Part shown: piece after piece, positions 1-8,399 of the stretch
Numbering within the stretch: the stretch's first letter is position 1
How the letters are laid out: each line of letters opens with the position of its first letter
From: Marinomonas sp. THO17
GTDB lineage: Bacteria; Pseudomonadota; Gammaproteobacteria; Pseudomonadales; Marinomonadaceae
Reading direction: 5' to 3'
Length of the DNA stretch: 64,000 nucleotides
NCBI RefSeq assembly: GCF_040436405.1
Contig: NZ_AP031575.1
Location: 1,120,501-1,184,500, forward strand
Position numbers and translations under genes: made by a program
The notes under the pieces: generated by a model
What the model was told of the DNA's origin: nothing
What the model saw: only the letters and a program-made list of their open reading frames with translations
The model's database searches: none

Positions 1-1531
1 GCAACATAACCTCTATCTGGCCAATCTCTTCACCAACACCAGCAATGACCGTCTTCTCTCCCATCATTAGAGAGGCCATGAAGGCTGCCATCGTTTGTTT
101 ATGAGATGCTTTCGTTAAGGCAATGGTCAATTCTGAGCCATTTATTGGCTTCACATGTGCTGGCAAACAGTCTTCTCGTTCAAAGGTCAATTCACAGCCC
201 ATTTGCCTTAGCAAACCAAATAAATCGGTCCAAGCCCGATCCAGCAAGGCTTCATCAGCCGTAACTGCAACAGCAAAACCCTGTCCAGCCAAAACCGGCA
301 ACAAAGTATGCAAACTTAACTCAGAATGGTGGAAATTAATCGGGGCAATGGGGGCTTTTAAACCCCTTAATCCTACACCATGCACTCGTAATCGATTTGT
401 CGACAGAGCTTCGATCACCACCCCCATATCTCGCAATGCTTGAATGGTGACTTGCACTTCACCGTCTAAACTGACATTTCGCAAATCACTGATATCTTCA
501 CAAAGCGCCGCTATAGTAATCGCGATATGTGACAAAGATTTGTCACCCGGCAAAGAAATATCACCTTGCAGTACAGAAGCCGGAAAAACTTGCATAGCAA
601 CCGAACTGATATCCTTTTGCACATCACTGGTACGTTGCTCTAACAGTCGTAAAAAGTGATCACGAGCCGATTTGGCGCGGGTAAATACACCAAACATACT
701 GGCGCCATCGCCCTGCTCAATCGCCTGACGCATATCCGCTAAACGCTCAGTAAATTGATCAAGGGTTGCCAAGGTTGCCTCTTTATTCGCCAAGAAAACA
801 TCGCGCCACATCACAGGATCACTGGAAGCGATACGAGTAAAATCCCGAAAACCACCGGCGGCAAATTTAAAGATATCCTGACTGCGATCACTATTTGCTA
901 AAGCATCTACCAAGGTGTAAGCCAACAAATGTGGTAAATGACTGGATGACGCCAAGACATGATCGTGATGTGTCACATCCATACTCACCACATCAGCCCC
1001 TATGGCTCGCCATAAACGATGCAATCGATCCACCAACACAGGATCACTGTTCAAGACAGGCGTGACGATCGCCATGTGTTTTTCAAACAATTGAGAATTG
1101 GCTGCCAGCACGCCACTTTTTTCGGCACCAGCAATAGGATGCCCTGGAATGAAGTTGGGCGGCATAACACCGAACACTCGTTCAGCGGCAGACACCACAC
1201 TACCTTTGGTAGATCCTACATCCGTGATTAGGGTTTGTTCATTAAGAAAGGGTTTGATTTCACTCAGTACTGACGCCATGGCACGCACTGGTGTGGCCAG
1301 AACGATCACATCCATTTTCGCTACATAATCGGCTGTCAATTGCGCAGGATAATCAATCACCCCAGTAGACACACCTAATGCCAACTCCCCTTCACGACGA
1401 TCTACTGCATATAAGGTAGCCAAGCCACGCTCTTTCAATGCTTTTGCGAAAGAGCCGCCAATCATACCCAAACCGACAATCATGACATTGCCAAAGTGAT
1501 TCTGCTCTTGTTTAGTCGTATTCTCTATCAA
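1..1531 (-). CDS. tyrA-aroA: Prephenate dehydrogenase fused to a degenerate EPSP-synthase (AroA) domain, 3' end cut by the window edge
   Basis: The first ~290 residues are a TyrA dehydrogenase (prephenate to 4-hydroxyphenylpyruvate): NAD-binding MIVGLGMIGGSF near the N-terminus, then GHPIAGAEKSG and HHDHVLASSSHLPH. A linker leads into an EPSP-synthase domain starting at SLPGDKSLSH (about position 560). The fusion is the usual arrangement in Pseudomonas relatives. I chose the TTG at 1531 because it is the first start after the in-frame pheA stop and has AGGTGA seven bases upstream; the first ATG is 17 codons further in. The gene follows pheA by 15 bases, so it is probably co-transcribed. Odd: in the visible AroA part the family motifs SHR, NSGT, SAQ(V/I)KSA and RDHTE are replaced (see findings). 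The 3' end lies outside the window. Confidence 0.9.
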   Translation of the reverse strand, partial: MIENTTKQEQNHFGNVMIVGLGMIGGSFAKALKERGLATLYAVDRREGELALGVSTGVIDYPAQLTADYVAKMDVIVLATPVRAMASVLSEIKPFLNEQTLITDVGSTKGSVVSAAERVFGVMPPNFIPGHPIAGAEKSGVLAANSQLFEKHMAIVTPVLNSDPVLVDRLHRLWRAIGADVVSMDVTHHDHVLASSSHLPHLLAYTLVDALANSDRSQDIFKFAAGGFRDFTRIASSDPVMWRDVFLANKEATLATLDQFTERLADMRQAIEQGDGASMFGVFTRAKSARDHFLRLLEQRTSDVQKDISSVAMQVFPASVLQGDISLPGDKSLSHIAITIAALCEDISDLRNVSLDGEVQVTIQALRDMGVVIEALSTNRLRVHGVGLRGLKAPIAPINFHHSELSLHTLLPVLAGQGFAVAVTADEALLDRAWTDLFGLLRQMGCELTFEREDCLPAHVKPINGSELTIALTKASHKQTMAAFMASLMMGEKTVIAGVGEEIGQIEVML

Positions 1532-1546
1532 TCTCGCATCACCTGT

Positions 1547-2668
1547 TTATAGCACTGCCACTGGATAAGAACCCAAAACCTTCACTTCAGAGGCCCGCTC
1601 ACGTAACTCTTCGATGACCGCCTGACACTCAGGGTCTTGATAATGACCAACGAAATCTATGTAGAAAATATAGCCCCAGCGACTCATTAAAGATGGCCGC
1701 GTTTCCAAACGTGTCATATCCACCTTATGACGTTCAAAAGCTTCCAATAAGCGATACAAAGCACCTGGCTCATTCTTCGCACTGATCAGTAAAGACGTCT
1801 TATCCTTTCCACTGGCTGGCACATCCTGAGTTCCCACTATTAAAAAACGTGTTGTGTTATCAGGATGATCTTCAACATTCGCAGACACCTTATCAAGGCC
1901 ATAAAGTTCACAAGCAACTTCTCCAGCAATCGCAGCAATGATACGACCATCCTGAGGATCTTGCGCCGCCAAACGCGCAGCTTCTGCATTTGAACTTACT
2001 GCAACACGCTCAACATGCGGCCAATAGCGATCTAACCATGCACGACACTGGGCAAGTGATTGCTGATGGGAGTAAATATGCGTCACTTCATCCGCATTCA
2101 CATTCGGACTTAACAACAGATGATGATGAATACGCTCTTCCACTTCGCCACAGATTTTTAAACGAGAATCGCGGAAGCTGTCTAAAGTATGATTCACCAC
2201 CCCTTCAGTCGAGTTTTCCACTGGCACCACACCATAATTAGCGGCCCCAGATTCCACTTCGCGAAACACTTCATCAATGGCAGCCATCGGCGCACTAATA
2301 ATAGATTTACCAAAATGCTTAAGTGCTGCTTGCTGAGTAAAAGTACCCTCAGGCCCTAAGAAAGCAATGCGCATTGGCTTCTCTAACGCCAAGCAAGAAG
2401 ACATGATTTGACGAAATATTTTCGCCATTTCTTCATTATCCAATGGCCCTTCATTTCGCGCCATGACACGGCGTAAAACTTGCGCCTCTCGCTCAGGACG
2501 ATAAAAAACAACGGCTTCGTTACCTTGCTCTGCCAACTTCACTTCAGCTACTTTTTCAGCGCATCTGGCACGTTCATTAATTAAAGACTGGATTTGCGAA
2601 TCGATACTGTCGATTCTGTCGCGTAGCAGCGGCAGCGTATCCGGTACGGCCGATTTTAAATTAGACAT
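1547..2668 (-). CDS. pheA: Chorismate mutase/prephenate dehydratase (P-protein)
   Basis: Bifunctional enzyme of phenylalanine synthesis, 373 residues, the usual length. An N-terminal AroQ-type chorismate mutase helix bundle (about residues 10-95) is followed by prephenate dehydratase (about 100-280, with FLGPEGTFTQQAA, VPVENSTEGVVNHTLD and the catalytic TTRFLIVG) and a C-terminal ACT domain (GALYRLLEAF and ETRPS) expected to bind phenylalanine for feedback inhibition. The ATG at 2668 sits nine bases after GGG and is preferred over a GTG at 2674 that directly abuts the serC stop. It lies between serC and tyrA-aroA, making an aromatic/serine operon. The hisC gene often found between pheA and tyrA in Pseudomonas is absent. 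Confidence 0.95.
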   Translation of the reverse strand: MSNLKSAVPDTLPLLRDRIDSIDSQIQSLINERARCAEKVAEVKLAEQGNEAVVFYRPEREAQVLRRVMARNEGPLDNEEMAKIFRQIMSSCLALEKPMRIAFLGPEGTFTQQAALKHFGKSIISAPMAAIDEVFREVESGAANYGVVPVENSTEGVVNHTLDSFRDSRLKICGEVEERIHHHLLLSPNVNADEVTHIYSHQQSLAQCRAWLDRYWPHVERVAVSSNAEAARLAAQDPQDGRIIAAIAGEVACELYGLDKVSANVEDHPDNTTRFLIVGTQDVPASGKDKTSLLISAKNEPGALYRLLEAFERHKVDMTRLETRPSLMSRWGYIFYIDFVGHYQDPECQAVIEELRERASEVKVLGSYPVAVL

Positions 2669-2674
2669 AACCAC

Positions 2675-3754
2675 TTACCCATAACGTTTCTCAAAAGCTT
2701 TCATGAAATCAATCAAGGCTTGAACGCCTTCCATTGGCATGGCGTTATAAATACTAGCGCGCATACCACCAACAGAACGATGGCCTGCTAAAGTACGTAA
2801 ACCAGCTGCTTCCGATTCTTCTAGAAAAGCGGCTTCTAACGACTCGTCAGCTAAAGTAAAAGGCACATTCATACGTGAACGATAAGCTGGTGCAATAGGG
2901 TTAGCATAAAACGCACTTTGATCAATAAAATCATACAAAGCCTTAGCTTTTGCTTGGTTCACTACCTCTATTGCCGATACACCACCCTGCGCTTCCAACC
3001 ATTCAAATACCAAGTCAGCCAAATAAATGGCAAAGGTCGGTGGCGTATTTACCATAGAATCGTGCTTAGCCAAATTAGCAAAATTCCAAATAGTCGGTAA
3101 TGAATCATCACAACGTGCTAACAAATCTTTGCGGATGATGCAGATTACAATACCCGCTGGCCCCACGTTTTTCTGTGCGCCTGCGTAAATCACACCGTAC
3201 TGACTGACATCTATTTTGCGTGACAAAATAGTAGAAGATAAATCGGCAACAATAGGCAGGCTCGTTTGCGGAAGATCGGCAAACTCTAAGCCACCAATAG
3301 TCTCATTAGGACAAATATGTAAATAAGCCGCCTTTTCATCCAATTCCATATCGGACCAATTTGGCACATAGGTGTAATTATCTGCCTTAGATGAAGCAAC
3401 CACATTCACTCGAGTATATTTTTTCGCTTCTTTGATGGCTTTGCTTGACCAAGCACCTGTATCCAAATAACACGCAGACTCATAACCTTTTGCTAGGTTT
3501 GCTGGAATCTGCGCAAACAAAGTCGATGCACCACCTTGAACAAACAATATTTCGTAATCGTCATTGATGTCTAGCAAGCGCTTTAGACGCGCCTTTGCCG
3601 AGGCCAAAATAGACATAAATTCCGTACTGCGATGGCTCATCTCCATCACTGATACACCTGCGCCATGCCAATCCAACAGTTCGGCTTGTGCCTTCTTTAA
3701 AACCGCTTCAGGAAGCGCTGCTGGACCAGAACAAAAATTGTACTTTCGACTCAT
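2675..3754 (-). CDS. serC: Phosphoserine aminotransferase
   Basis: PLP-dependent class V aminotransferase, 359 residues, converting 3-phosphohydroxypyruvate to phosphoserine and also acting in pyridoxal phosphate synthesis. Visible features are the N-terminal YNFCSGPAALPEAVL, the PLP lysine in GAQKNVGPAGI, and the C-terminal GGMRASIYNAMP substrate loop. Its stop codon lies directly before pheA. It is separated from gyrA upstream by 82 bases that contain a probable gyrA terminator. Confidence 0.96.
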   Translation of the reverse strand: MSRKYNFCSGPAALPEAVLKKAQAELLDWHGAGVSVMEMSHRSTEFMSILASAKARLKRLLDINDDYEILFVQGGASTLFAQIPANLAKGYESACYLDTGAWSSKAIKEAKKYTRVNVVASSKADNYTYVPNWSDMELDEKAAYLHICPNETIGGLEFADLPQTSLPIVADLSSTILSRKIDVSQYGVIYAGAQKNVGPAGIVICIIRKDLLARCDDSLPTIWNFANLAKHDSMVNTPPTFAIYLADLVFEWLEAQGGVSAIEVVNQAKAKALYDFIDQSAFYANPIAPAYRSRMNVPFTLADESLEAAFLEESEAAGLRTLAGHRSVGGMRASIYNAMPMEGVQALIDFMKAFEKRYG

Positions 3755-3791
3755 CCCGTTTTTTACCTCTAAACATCAGGAGCCAATCTAA

Positions 3792-3819
3792 ACAAAAGCG
3801 ACGCATCAAGTGCGCCGCT
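3792..3819 (-). terminator. Probable gyrA terminator
   Basis: On the minus strand a nine-base stem (AGCGGCGCA / TGCGTCGCT, one mismatch) with a five-base loop is followed by TTTTGTTT, just downstream of gyrA and upstream of serC. Confidence 0.6.
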
Positions 3820-3836
3820 GTTATTACATATTTATC

Positions 3837-6494
3837 TTATTCATCTGTCGCATCGGGTTGCTCTGCTTCGCCGAGTGCTTGATTCTCTGTATCTGGCTCA
3901 TCGCCATCTAACATATCGTCTTCATCGTCTTCATCGACGCGAACCACACCCACTAGATGTTCATCATTGGTCAGACGAATCAAGGTGACACCTTGCGTAT
4001 TACGACCTTGACAAGACACCTCTTCAACGCGCGTACGCACCAAGGTGCCTTGATCAGTAATCAGCATGATCTCGTCAGCATCATTCACCTGAGTCGCGCC
4101 CACCACCGGACCATTGCGCTCAGATACCTGAATACCTATCACCCCTTGACCGCCACGACCATAAACAGGGAAGTCTTCTACTAATGTACGTTTCCCATAG
4201 CCATTTTCACAAGCCATCAAAACAGCAGAACCTTCTTGCGGCACAATCAAGGATACGACCTTAGAACCTTCCGCTAAACGGATACCACGTACGCCCGCTG
4301 CGGTACGACCCATTGGGCGCACATCACCTTCGTTGAAACGAATTGTCTTACCTGAGCTAGACACCAACATAATGTCATTGTCACCAGAGGTCTGAGCAAC
4401 GCCCACCAAGGTATCAGATTCATCCAAATTCAATGCAATCAAACCGGTCGAACGAGGACGAGCGAAGTGTTCCATTGCCGTTTTCTTAACAGTACCCTTG
4501 GCTGTTGCCATAAAGATGTAACTACTTGCCTCTTGGTTTTGGCTTTCATCTTCTTCATCAACGTCCGTTTTCTCAGCAGCGGTCAAAGGCAACAGAGCTG
4601 AAATTTGTTCGCCCTCTGCCAATGGCAATAAGTTGACAATAGGACGACCTTTGGAAGAACGGCTCGCGACAGGAATCTCAAACACACGCAACCAATACAC
4701 TTTACCGAAGTTGGTAAACAGCATCACAGTATCATGACTACTGGTCACCAGCAGATGGCTGATATGATCTTCTTCTTTCATAGCAGAAGCCGACTTACCT
4801 CGACCGCCACGACGTTGTGCTTTGTATTCTTCAAGCGGTTGTGATTTGGCGTATCCGGTATCAGAAATGGTCACCACCATTGGCGCTTCATCAATCAAAT
4901 CGGCAATGGTCAAATCTTGGCGAGAAGTTAAGATTTCCGTACGACGAGTATCACCAAACATTTCACGCACTTCTTCTAACTCTTCACGAATCACTTCCAT
5001 CAAACGTGTTGGGTTAGACAAAATCTCCAACAGTTCTCCGATCAGATCAATCAATGCACGATATTCGTCCATTAATTTTTCGTGTTCTAGCCCCGTCAAG
5101 CGGTGCAGACGCAAGTCCAAAATCGCTTGCGCTTGATCGGGTGACAAATGGTAAGCACCATCAACAAAACCGTACGCGGCATCAAGATCGTCCGGGCGAC
5201 ACGCATCAGAACCAGCGCGCTCCAACATTGCCATCACATCACCTGGCTGCCAGGACTCAGAAACCAGTTTTTCTTTCGCTTCTGCGGAGGTTGGCGAGGT
5301 ACGAATCAATTCGATCACACGATCAATATTGGCCAAAGCCACCGCTAGACCTTCGAGAATATGACCTCGCTCTCGCGCTTTACGCAATTCAAAGATGGTT
5401 CTTCGAGTCACCACTTCACGACGATGCTTAACAAAACACTCAAGGATTTGTTTCAAGTTAAGCAGCTGTGGACGACCATCAACCAAGGCCACCATATTCA
5501 TACCGAATACAGACTGTAATTGAGTTTGCGAGAAAATATTATTAACCACTACGTCTGGGTTCTCACCACGACGCAATTCCACCACGATACGCATACCATC
5601 TTTATCAGACTCGTCACGTAATTCGCTGATGCCTTCAATTTTCTTCTCTTTTACCAACTCAGCGATTTTCTCAATCACTTTTGCTTTGTTTAGTTGATAA
5701 GGAATTTCGGTGAAGACAATGGCTTGGCGATTACCCTTGTCCATGTCTTCAATATGATGACGAGCACGCATATAAATGCGCCCACGACCCGTTTTGTAAG
5801 CCTCAATAATGCCAGCACGGCCATTGATAAAAGCCCCTGTTGGAAAATCTGGGCCCGGGATACGTTCAATCAGCTCATCAATGGAAATGTCATTATTATC
5901 AATCACGGCCAAGCAACCATCGATTACTTCGCCCAAATTATGAGGAGGGATATTGGTTGCCATGCCCACCGCGATACCGGCAGAACCATTCACCAACAAG
6001 CCTGGGACACGAGCCGGCAAGACTTCAGGCATAAACTCTGTACCATCATAGTTTGGTACAAAATCGACCGTTTCTTTTTCCAAATCCATTAGAAGATGAT
6101 GAGAAATCTTCTCCATACGGATTTCGGTATAACGCATGGCTGCGGCACTATCACCGTCTACTGAACCAAAGTTACCTTGTCCATCGATCAAGGTATAACG
6201 CATGGAAAAAGGTTGCGCCATACGAACAATCGTATCGTAAACCGCTGAGTCACCATGAGGGTGATATTTACCTATTACGTCACCAACGATACGCGCTGAT
6301 TTTTTGTACGGTTTATTCCAATCATTTTTCAGTTCGTTCATCGCAAAAAGAACACGACGGTGAACAGGTTTCAGCCCGTCTCGAACATCCGGTAACGCAC
6401 GACCAACGATAACACTCATCGCATAGTCTAGATAGGAACCTTTCAGTTCATTTTCGATACTGACGGGAATAATTTCTTTGGCTAATTCACCCAT
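3837..6494 (-). CDS. gyrA: DNA gyrase subunit A
   Basis: Type IIA topoisomerase subunit, 885 residues, which breaks and rejoins DNA as an A2B2 complex with GyrB. The catalytic tyrosine is in [10 protein letters not shown]. The GyrA-box that wraps DNA is present as [10 protein letters not shown], followed by the beta-pinwheel repeats. The tail from about residue 850 is strongly acidic ([14 protein letters not shown]), as in many gammaproteobacteria. The quinolone-resistance region reads [17 protein letters not shown], keeping the Ser and Asp equivalent to E. coli positions 83 and 87, so the common resistance changes are absent. Confidence 0.98.
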   Translation of the reverse strand: MGELAKEIIPVSIENELKGSYLDYAMSVIVGRALPDVRDGLKPVHRRVLFAMNELKNDWNKPYKKSARIVGDVIGKYHPHGDSAVYDTIVRMAQPFSMRYTLIDGQGNFGSVDGDSAAAMRYTEIRMEKISHHLLMDLEKETVDFVPNYDGTEFMPEVLPARVPGLLVNGSAGIAVGMATNIPPHNLGEVIDGCLAVIDNNDISIDELIERIPGPDFPTGAFINGRAGIIEAYKTGRGRIYMRARHHIEDMDKGNRQAIVFTEIPYQLNKAKVIEKIAELVKEKKIEGISELRDESDKDGMRIVVELRRGENPDVVVNNIFSQTQLQSVFGMNMVALVDGRPQLLNLKQILECFVKHRREVVTRRTIFELRKARERGHILEGLAVALANIDRVIELIRTSPTSAEAKEKLVSESWQPGDVMAMLERAGSDACRPDDLDAAYGFVDGAYHLSPDQAQAILDLRLHRLTGLEHEKLMDEYRALIDLIGELLEILSNPTRLMEVIREELEEVREMFGDTRRTEILTSRQDLTIADLIDEAPMVVTISDTGYAKSQPLEEYKAQRRGGRGKSASAMKEEDHISHLLVTSSHDTVMLFTNFGKVYWLRVFEIPVASRSSKGRPIVNLLPLAEGEQISALLPLTAAEKTDVDEEDESQNQEASSYIFMATAKGTVKKTAMEHFARPRSTGLIALNLDESDTLVGVAQTSGDNDIMLVSSSGKTIRFNEGDVRPMGRTAAGVRGIRLAEGSKVVSLIVPQEGSAVLMACENGYGKRTLVEDFPVYGRGGQGVIGIQVSERNGPVVGATQVNDADEIMLITDQGTLVRTRVEEVSCQGRNTQGVTLIRLTNDEHLVGVVRVDEDDEDDMLDGDEPDTENQALGEAEQPDATDE

Positions 6495-6837
6495 AGATAC
6501 AATCGATCCTTATGCCTCGTAAGCCCAAAGGCTTCCTAATATCTTTTTTTATAAGCGCCGTATTGTACCACAAGGAAAAAAATAACACCCCTTCCCAATT
6601 GATGTTTTGTTGCCTATTCGTGCAAATATGATCCCATCTCCACCTTACTTCGTAAAAATCATTGTCAAACATCAAATAAGTATTTATCAATAAGGCAATC
6701 TAAGAATTGTTATTGGTCTCGTGAAAGTGTTAACGCTATACTTATTTAATCATCGGCCAGCACTTTCACCGCCGCATTAAAATTCAGGTCCACAGCAGCG
6801 GACGACACCCAGATTCAACTACAAATAAGGCATATCT
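6495..6837. promoter_or_regulatory. gyrA-ubiG divergent intergenic region with a 9-base inverted repeat
   Basis: This 343-base region separates two divergent genes and should hold both promoters. GTGAAAGTG at 6721-6729 is matched by CACTTTCAC at 6761-6769, a perfect inverted repeat with a 31-base spacer in front of ubiG. The AT-rich GCTATACTTATTTAAT between the arms could contain a -10. No small gene or RNA is recognised. Confidence 0.35.
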
Positions 6838-7560
6838 ATGACAACCAACCCTCAACAACCCAATGTAGATCTTGATGAAGTTGCCAAATTTGAAGCACTA
6901 GCCAGCCGCTGGTGGGATACAGAAAATGAGTTCAAACCATTACACGACATCAATCCACTACGCACTAACTACATCAAAGAGCGCGCCGGTCTGGATGGTA
7001 AAAAAGTCATCGACATTGGCTGTGGTGGTGGCATTTTATCCGAAGCCATGGCCAAAGAAGGCGCACAGGTAAAAGGCATCGATATGGGCGAAGCGCCTTT
7101 AGCGGTGGCAAAATTGCATTTAGAAGAATCTAAGCTAGACATTGACTATGAACGCATCACAGCCGAAGACATAGCTGCTCGTGAAGCGGGCCAATACGAT
7201 GTGGTGACTTGCCTAGAAATGCTTGAACACGTTCCAGATCCTGCGTCCGTCATCCGCGCCTGCATGACATTGGTGAAACCCGGCGGACACGTGTTCTTCT
7301 CAACCATTAATCGCAACCCTAAAGCCTACCTATTTGCCATCATTGGTGCCGAATACGTGCTTAATATGTTACCAAAAGGCACGCATGACTACGCGAAATT
7401 CATTCAACCAGCCGAGCTGAATGCCTTTGCCCGTGAAGCAAATCTTGAAGTTCAACATATGACTGGCCTAACCTACAACCCTTTCACTAAAGTCTATAAG
7501 CTCAACGACAGAGATGTGTCGGTCAACTATATGATGCATACCCAAAAGCCGACCGCCTAA
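6838..7560 (+). CDS. ubiG: Ubiquinone biosynthesis O-methyltransferase
   Basis: Class I SAM-dependent methyltransferase, 240 residues, carrying out both O-methylations of the ubiquinone ring. SAM motif I is [16 protein letters not shown] (about residues 58-73), with the acidic GIDMG after the next strand and [10 protein letters not shown] further on. The N-terminal [19 protein letters not shown] and the C-terminal MTGLTYNP are UbiG signatures. It is followed 21 bases later by the YciK-type SDR, so the two are probably one operon. Confidence 0.96.
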   Translation: MTTNPQQPNVDLDEVAKFEALASRWWDTENEFKPLHDINPLRTNYIKERAGLDGKKVIDIGCGGGILSEAMAKEGAQVKGIDMGEAPLAVAKLHLEESKLDIDYERITAEDIAAREAGQYDVVTCLEMLEHVPDPASVIRACMTLVKPGGHVFFSTINRNPKAYLFAIIGAEYVLNMLPKGTHDYAKFIQPAELNAFAREANLEVQHMTGLTYNPFTKVYKLNDRDVSVNYMMHTQKPTA

Positions 7561-7581
7561 ATTAAGGCATCAGGAGGAGAT

Positions 7582-8325
7582 ATGTTTGATTATCAAGCCC
7601 CAAGCCAATTGCTCAAAGGCAAAACCATTATGGTCACAGGCGCAGGAGACGGCATAGGCAAAGCCGCCGCCCTTACTTATGCCGAACATGGTGCGACCGT
7701 TATTTTACTCGGTCGTACTACCAAAAAATTAGAGGCCGTTTACGACGCTATTGAAGCCAAAGGCTATCCACAAGCCGCCATCGTACCTCTGAATCTTGAT
7801 GGCGCCTCTGAGCACGAATATAGAGAACTGGCCAACACCTTAACATCGGAGTTTGATCAACTTGACGGGGTATTACACAATGCTAGCCTGCTTGGTGAAC
7901 GTTGTGACCTTCAGCATTACGACATCAGACTTTTCGAACAAGTGATGCGCGTCAATGTCACCAGCCAACTGGCACTTACCCAAGCCTTGATGCCGTTACT
8001 GAAAAAATCCCCTGCAGCTTCCATTATTTTTACCTCTTCGGGTGTTGGACGAACAGCGAAAGCCAAATGGGGAGCTTACGCAATCTCCAAATTTGCCACA
8101 GAAGCCATGATGCAGCTTTTTGCTAATGAGCTGGCCGAAAGCCAGCCAAACATTCGCGCTAACGCCATCAATCCTGGCGCAACCAAAACTGCCATGCGCG
8201 CTGCAGCTTACCCAAATGAAGATCCAAATAGCCTTCCAAGCGCCACTGACATCATGCCTCTTTATCTGTATCTAATGGGTAAAGACAGCCTGACAATCAA
8301 CGGACAATCCCTCAACGCACAATAA
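7582..8325 (+). CDS. yciK: YciK-type short-chain dehydrogenase
   Basis: SDR-family oxidoreductase of 247 residues resembling E. coli YciK along its length. It shows TGAGDGIGKAAALTYAEHGA for cofactor binding, LDGVLHNASLLGERC (NAS where classic SDRs have NAG), Ser in FTSSGVGR and the YAISK catalytic pair. The physiological substrate of YciK is not established. An AGGAGG-like site (CAGGAGGAGAT) precedes the ATG. It sits directly behind ubiG. Confidence 0.85.
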   Translation: MFDYQAPSQLLKGKTIMVTGAGDGIGKAAALTYAEHGATVILLGRTTKKLEAVYDAIEAKGYPQAAIVPLNLDGASEHEYRELANTLTSEFDQLDGVLHNASLLGERCDLQHYDIRLFEQVMRVNVTSQLALTQALMPLLKKSPAASIIFTSSGVGRTAKAKWGAYAISKFATEAMMQLFANELAESQPNIRANAINPGATKTAMRAAAYPNEDPNSLPSATDIMPLYLYLMGKDSLTINGQSLNAQ

Positions 8326-8339
8326 AAATTACGTAATTT

Positions 8340-8369
8340 ATGCAATGGGTAAACTCACTCCCATTGCAT
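8340..8369 (+). terminator. Hairpin after the ubiG-yciK unit
   Basis: A perfect ten-base stem, ATGCAATGGG / CCCATTGCAT, with a ten-base loop lies 15 bases after the yciK stop. The following run is only ATTCTT, so it may be a weak terminator or an mRNA-end stabiliser. Confidence 0.45.
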
Positions 8370-8399
8370 ATTCTTAGTGGCATCAGTTAATCTCATAAC

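Noticed and set aside
6200-6280. Possible quinolone-resistance change in GyrA
   Set aside because: The Ser and Asp positions are the susceptible-type residues.
6487-6690. Minus-strand frame upstream of gyrA
   Set aside because: No ribosome site or family resemblance; it overlaps the gyrA start region.
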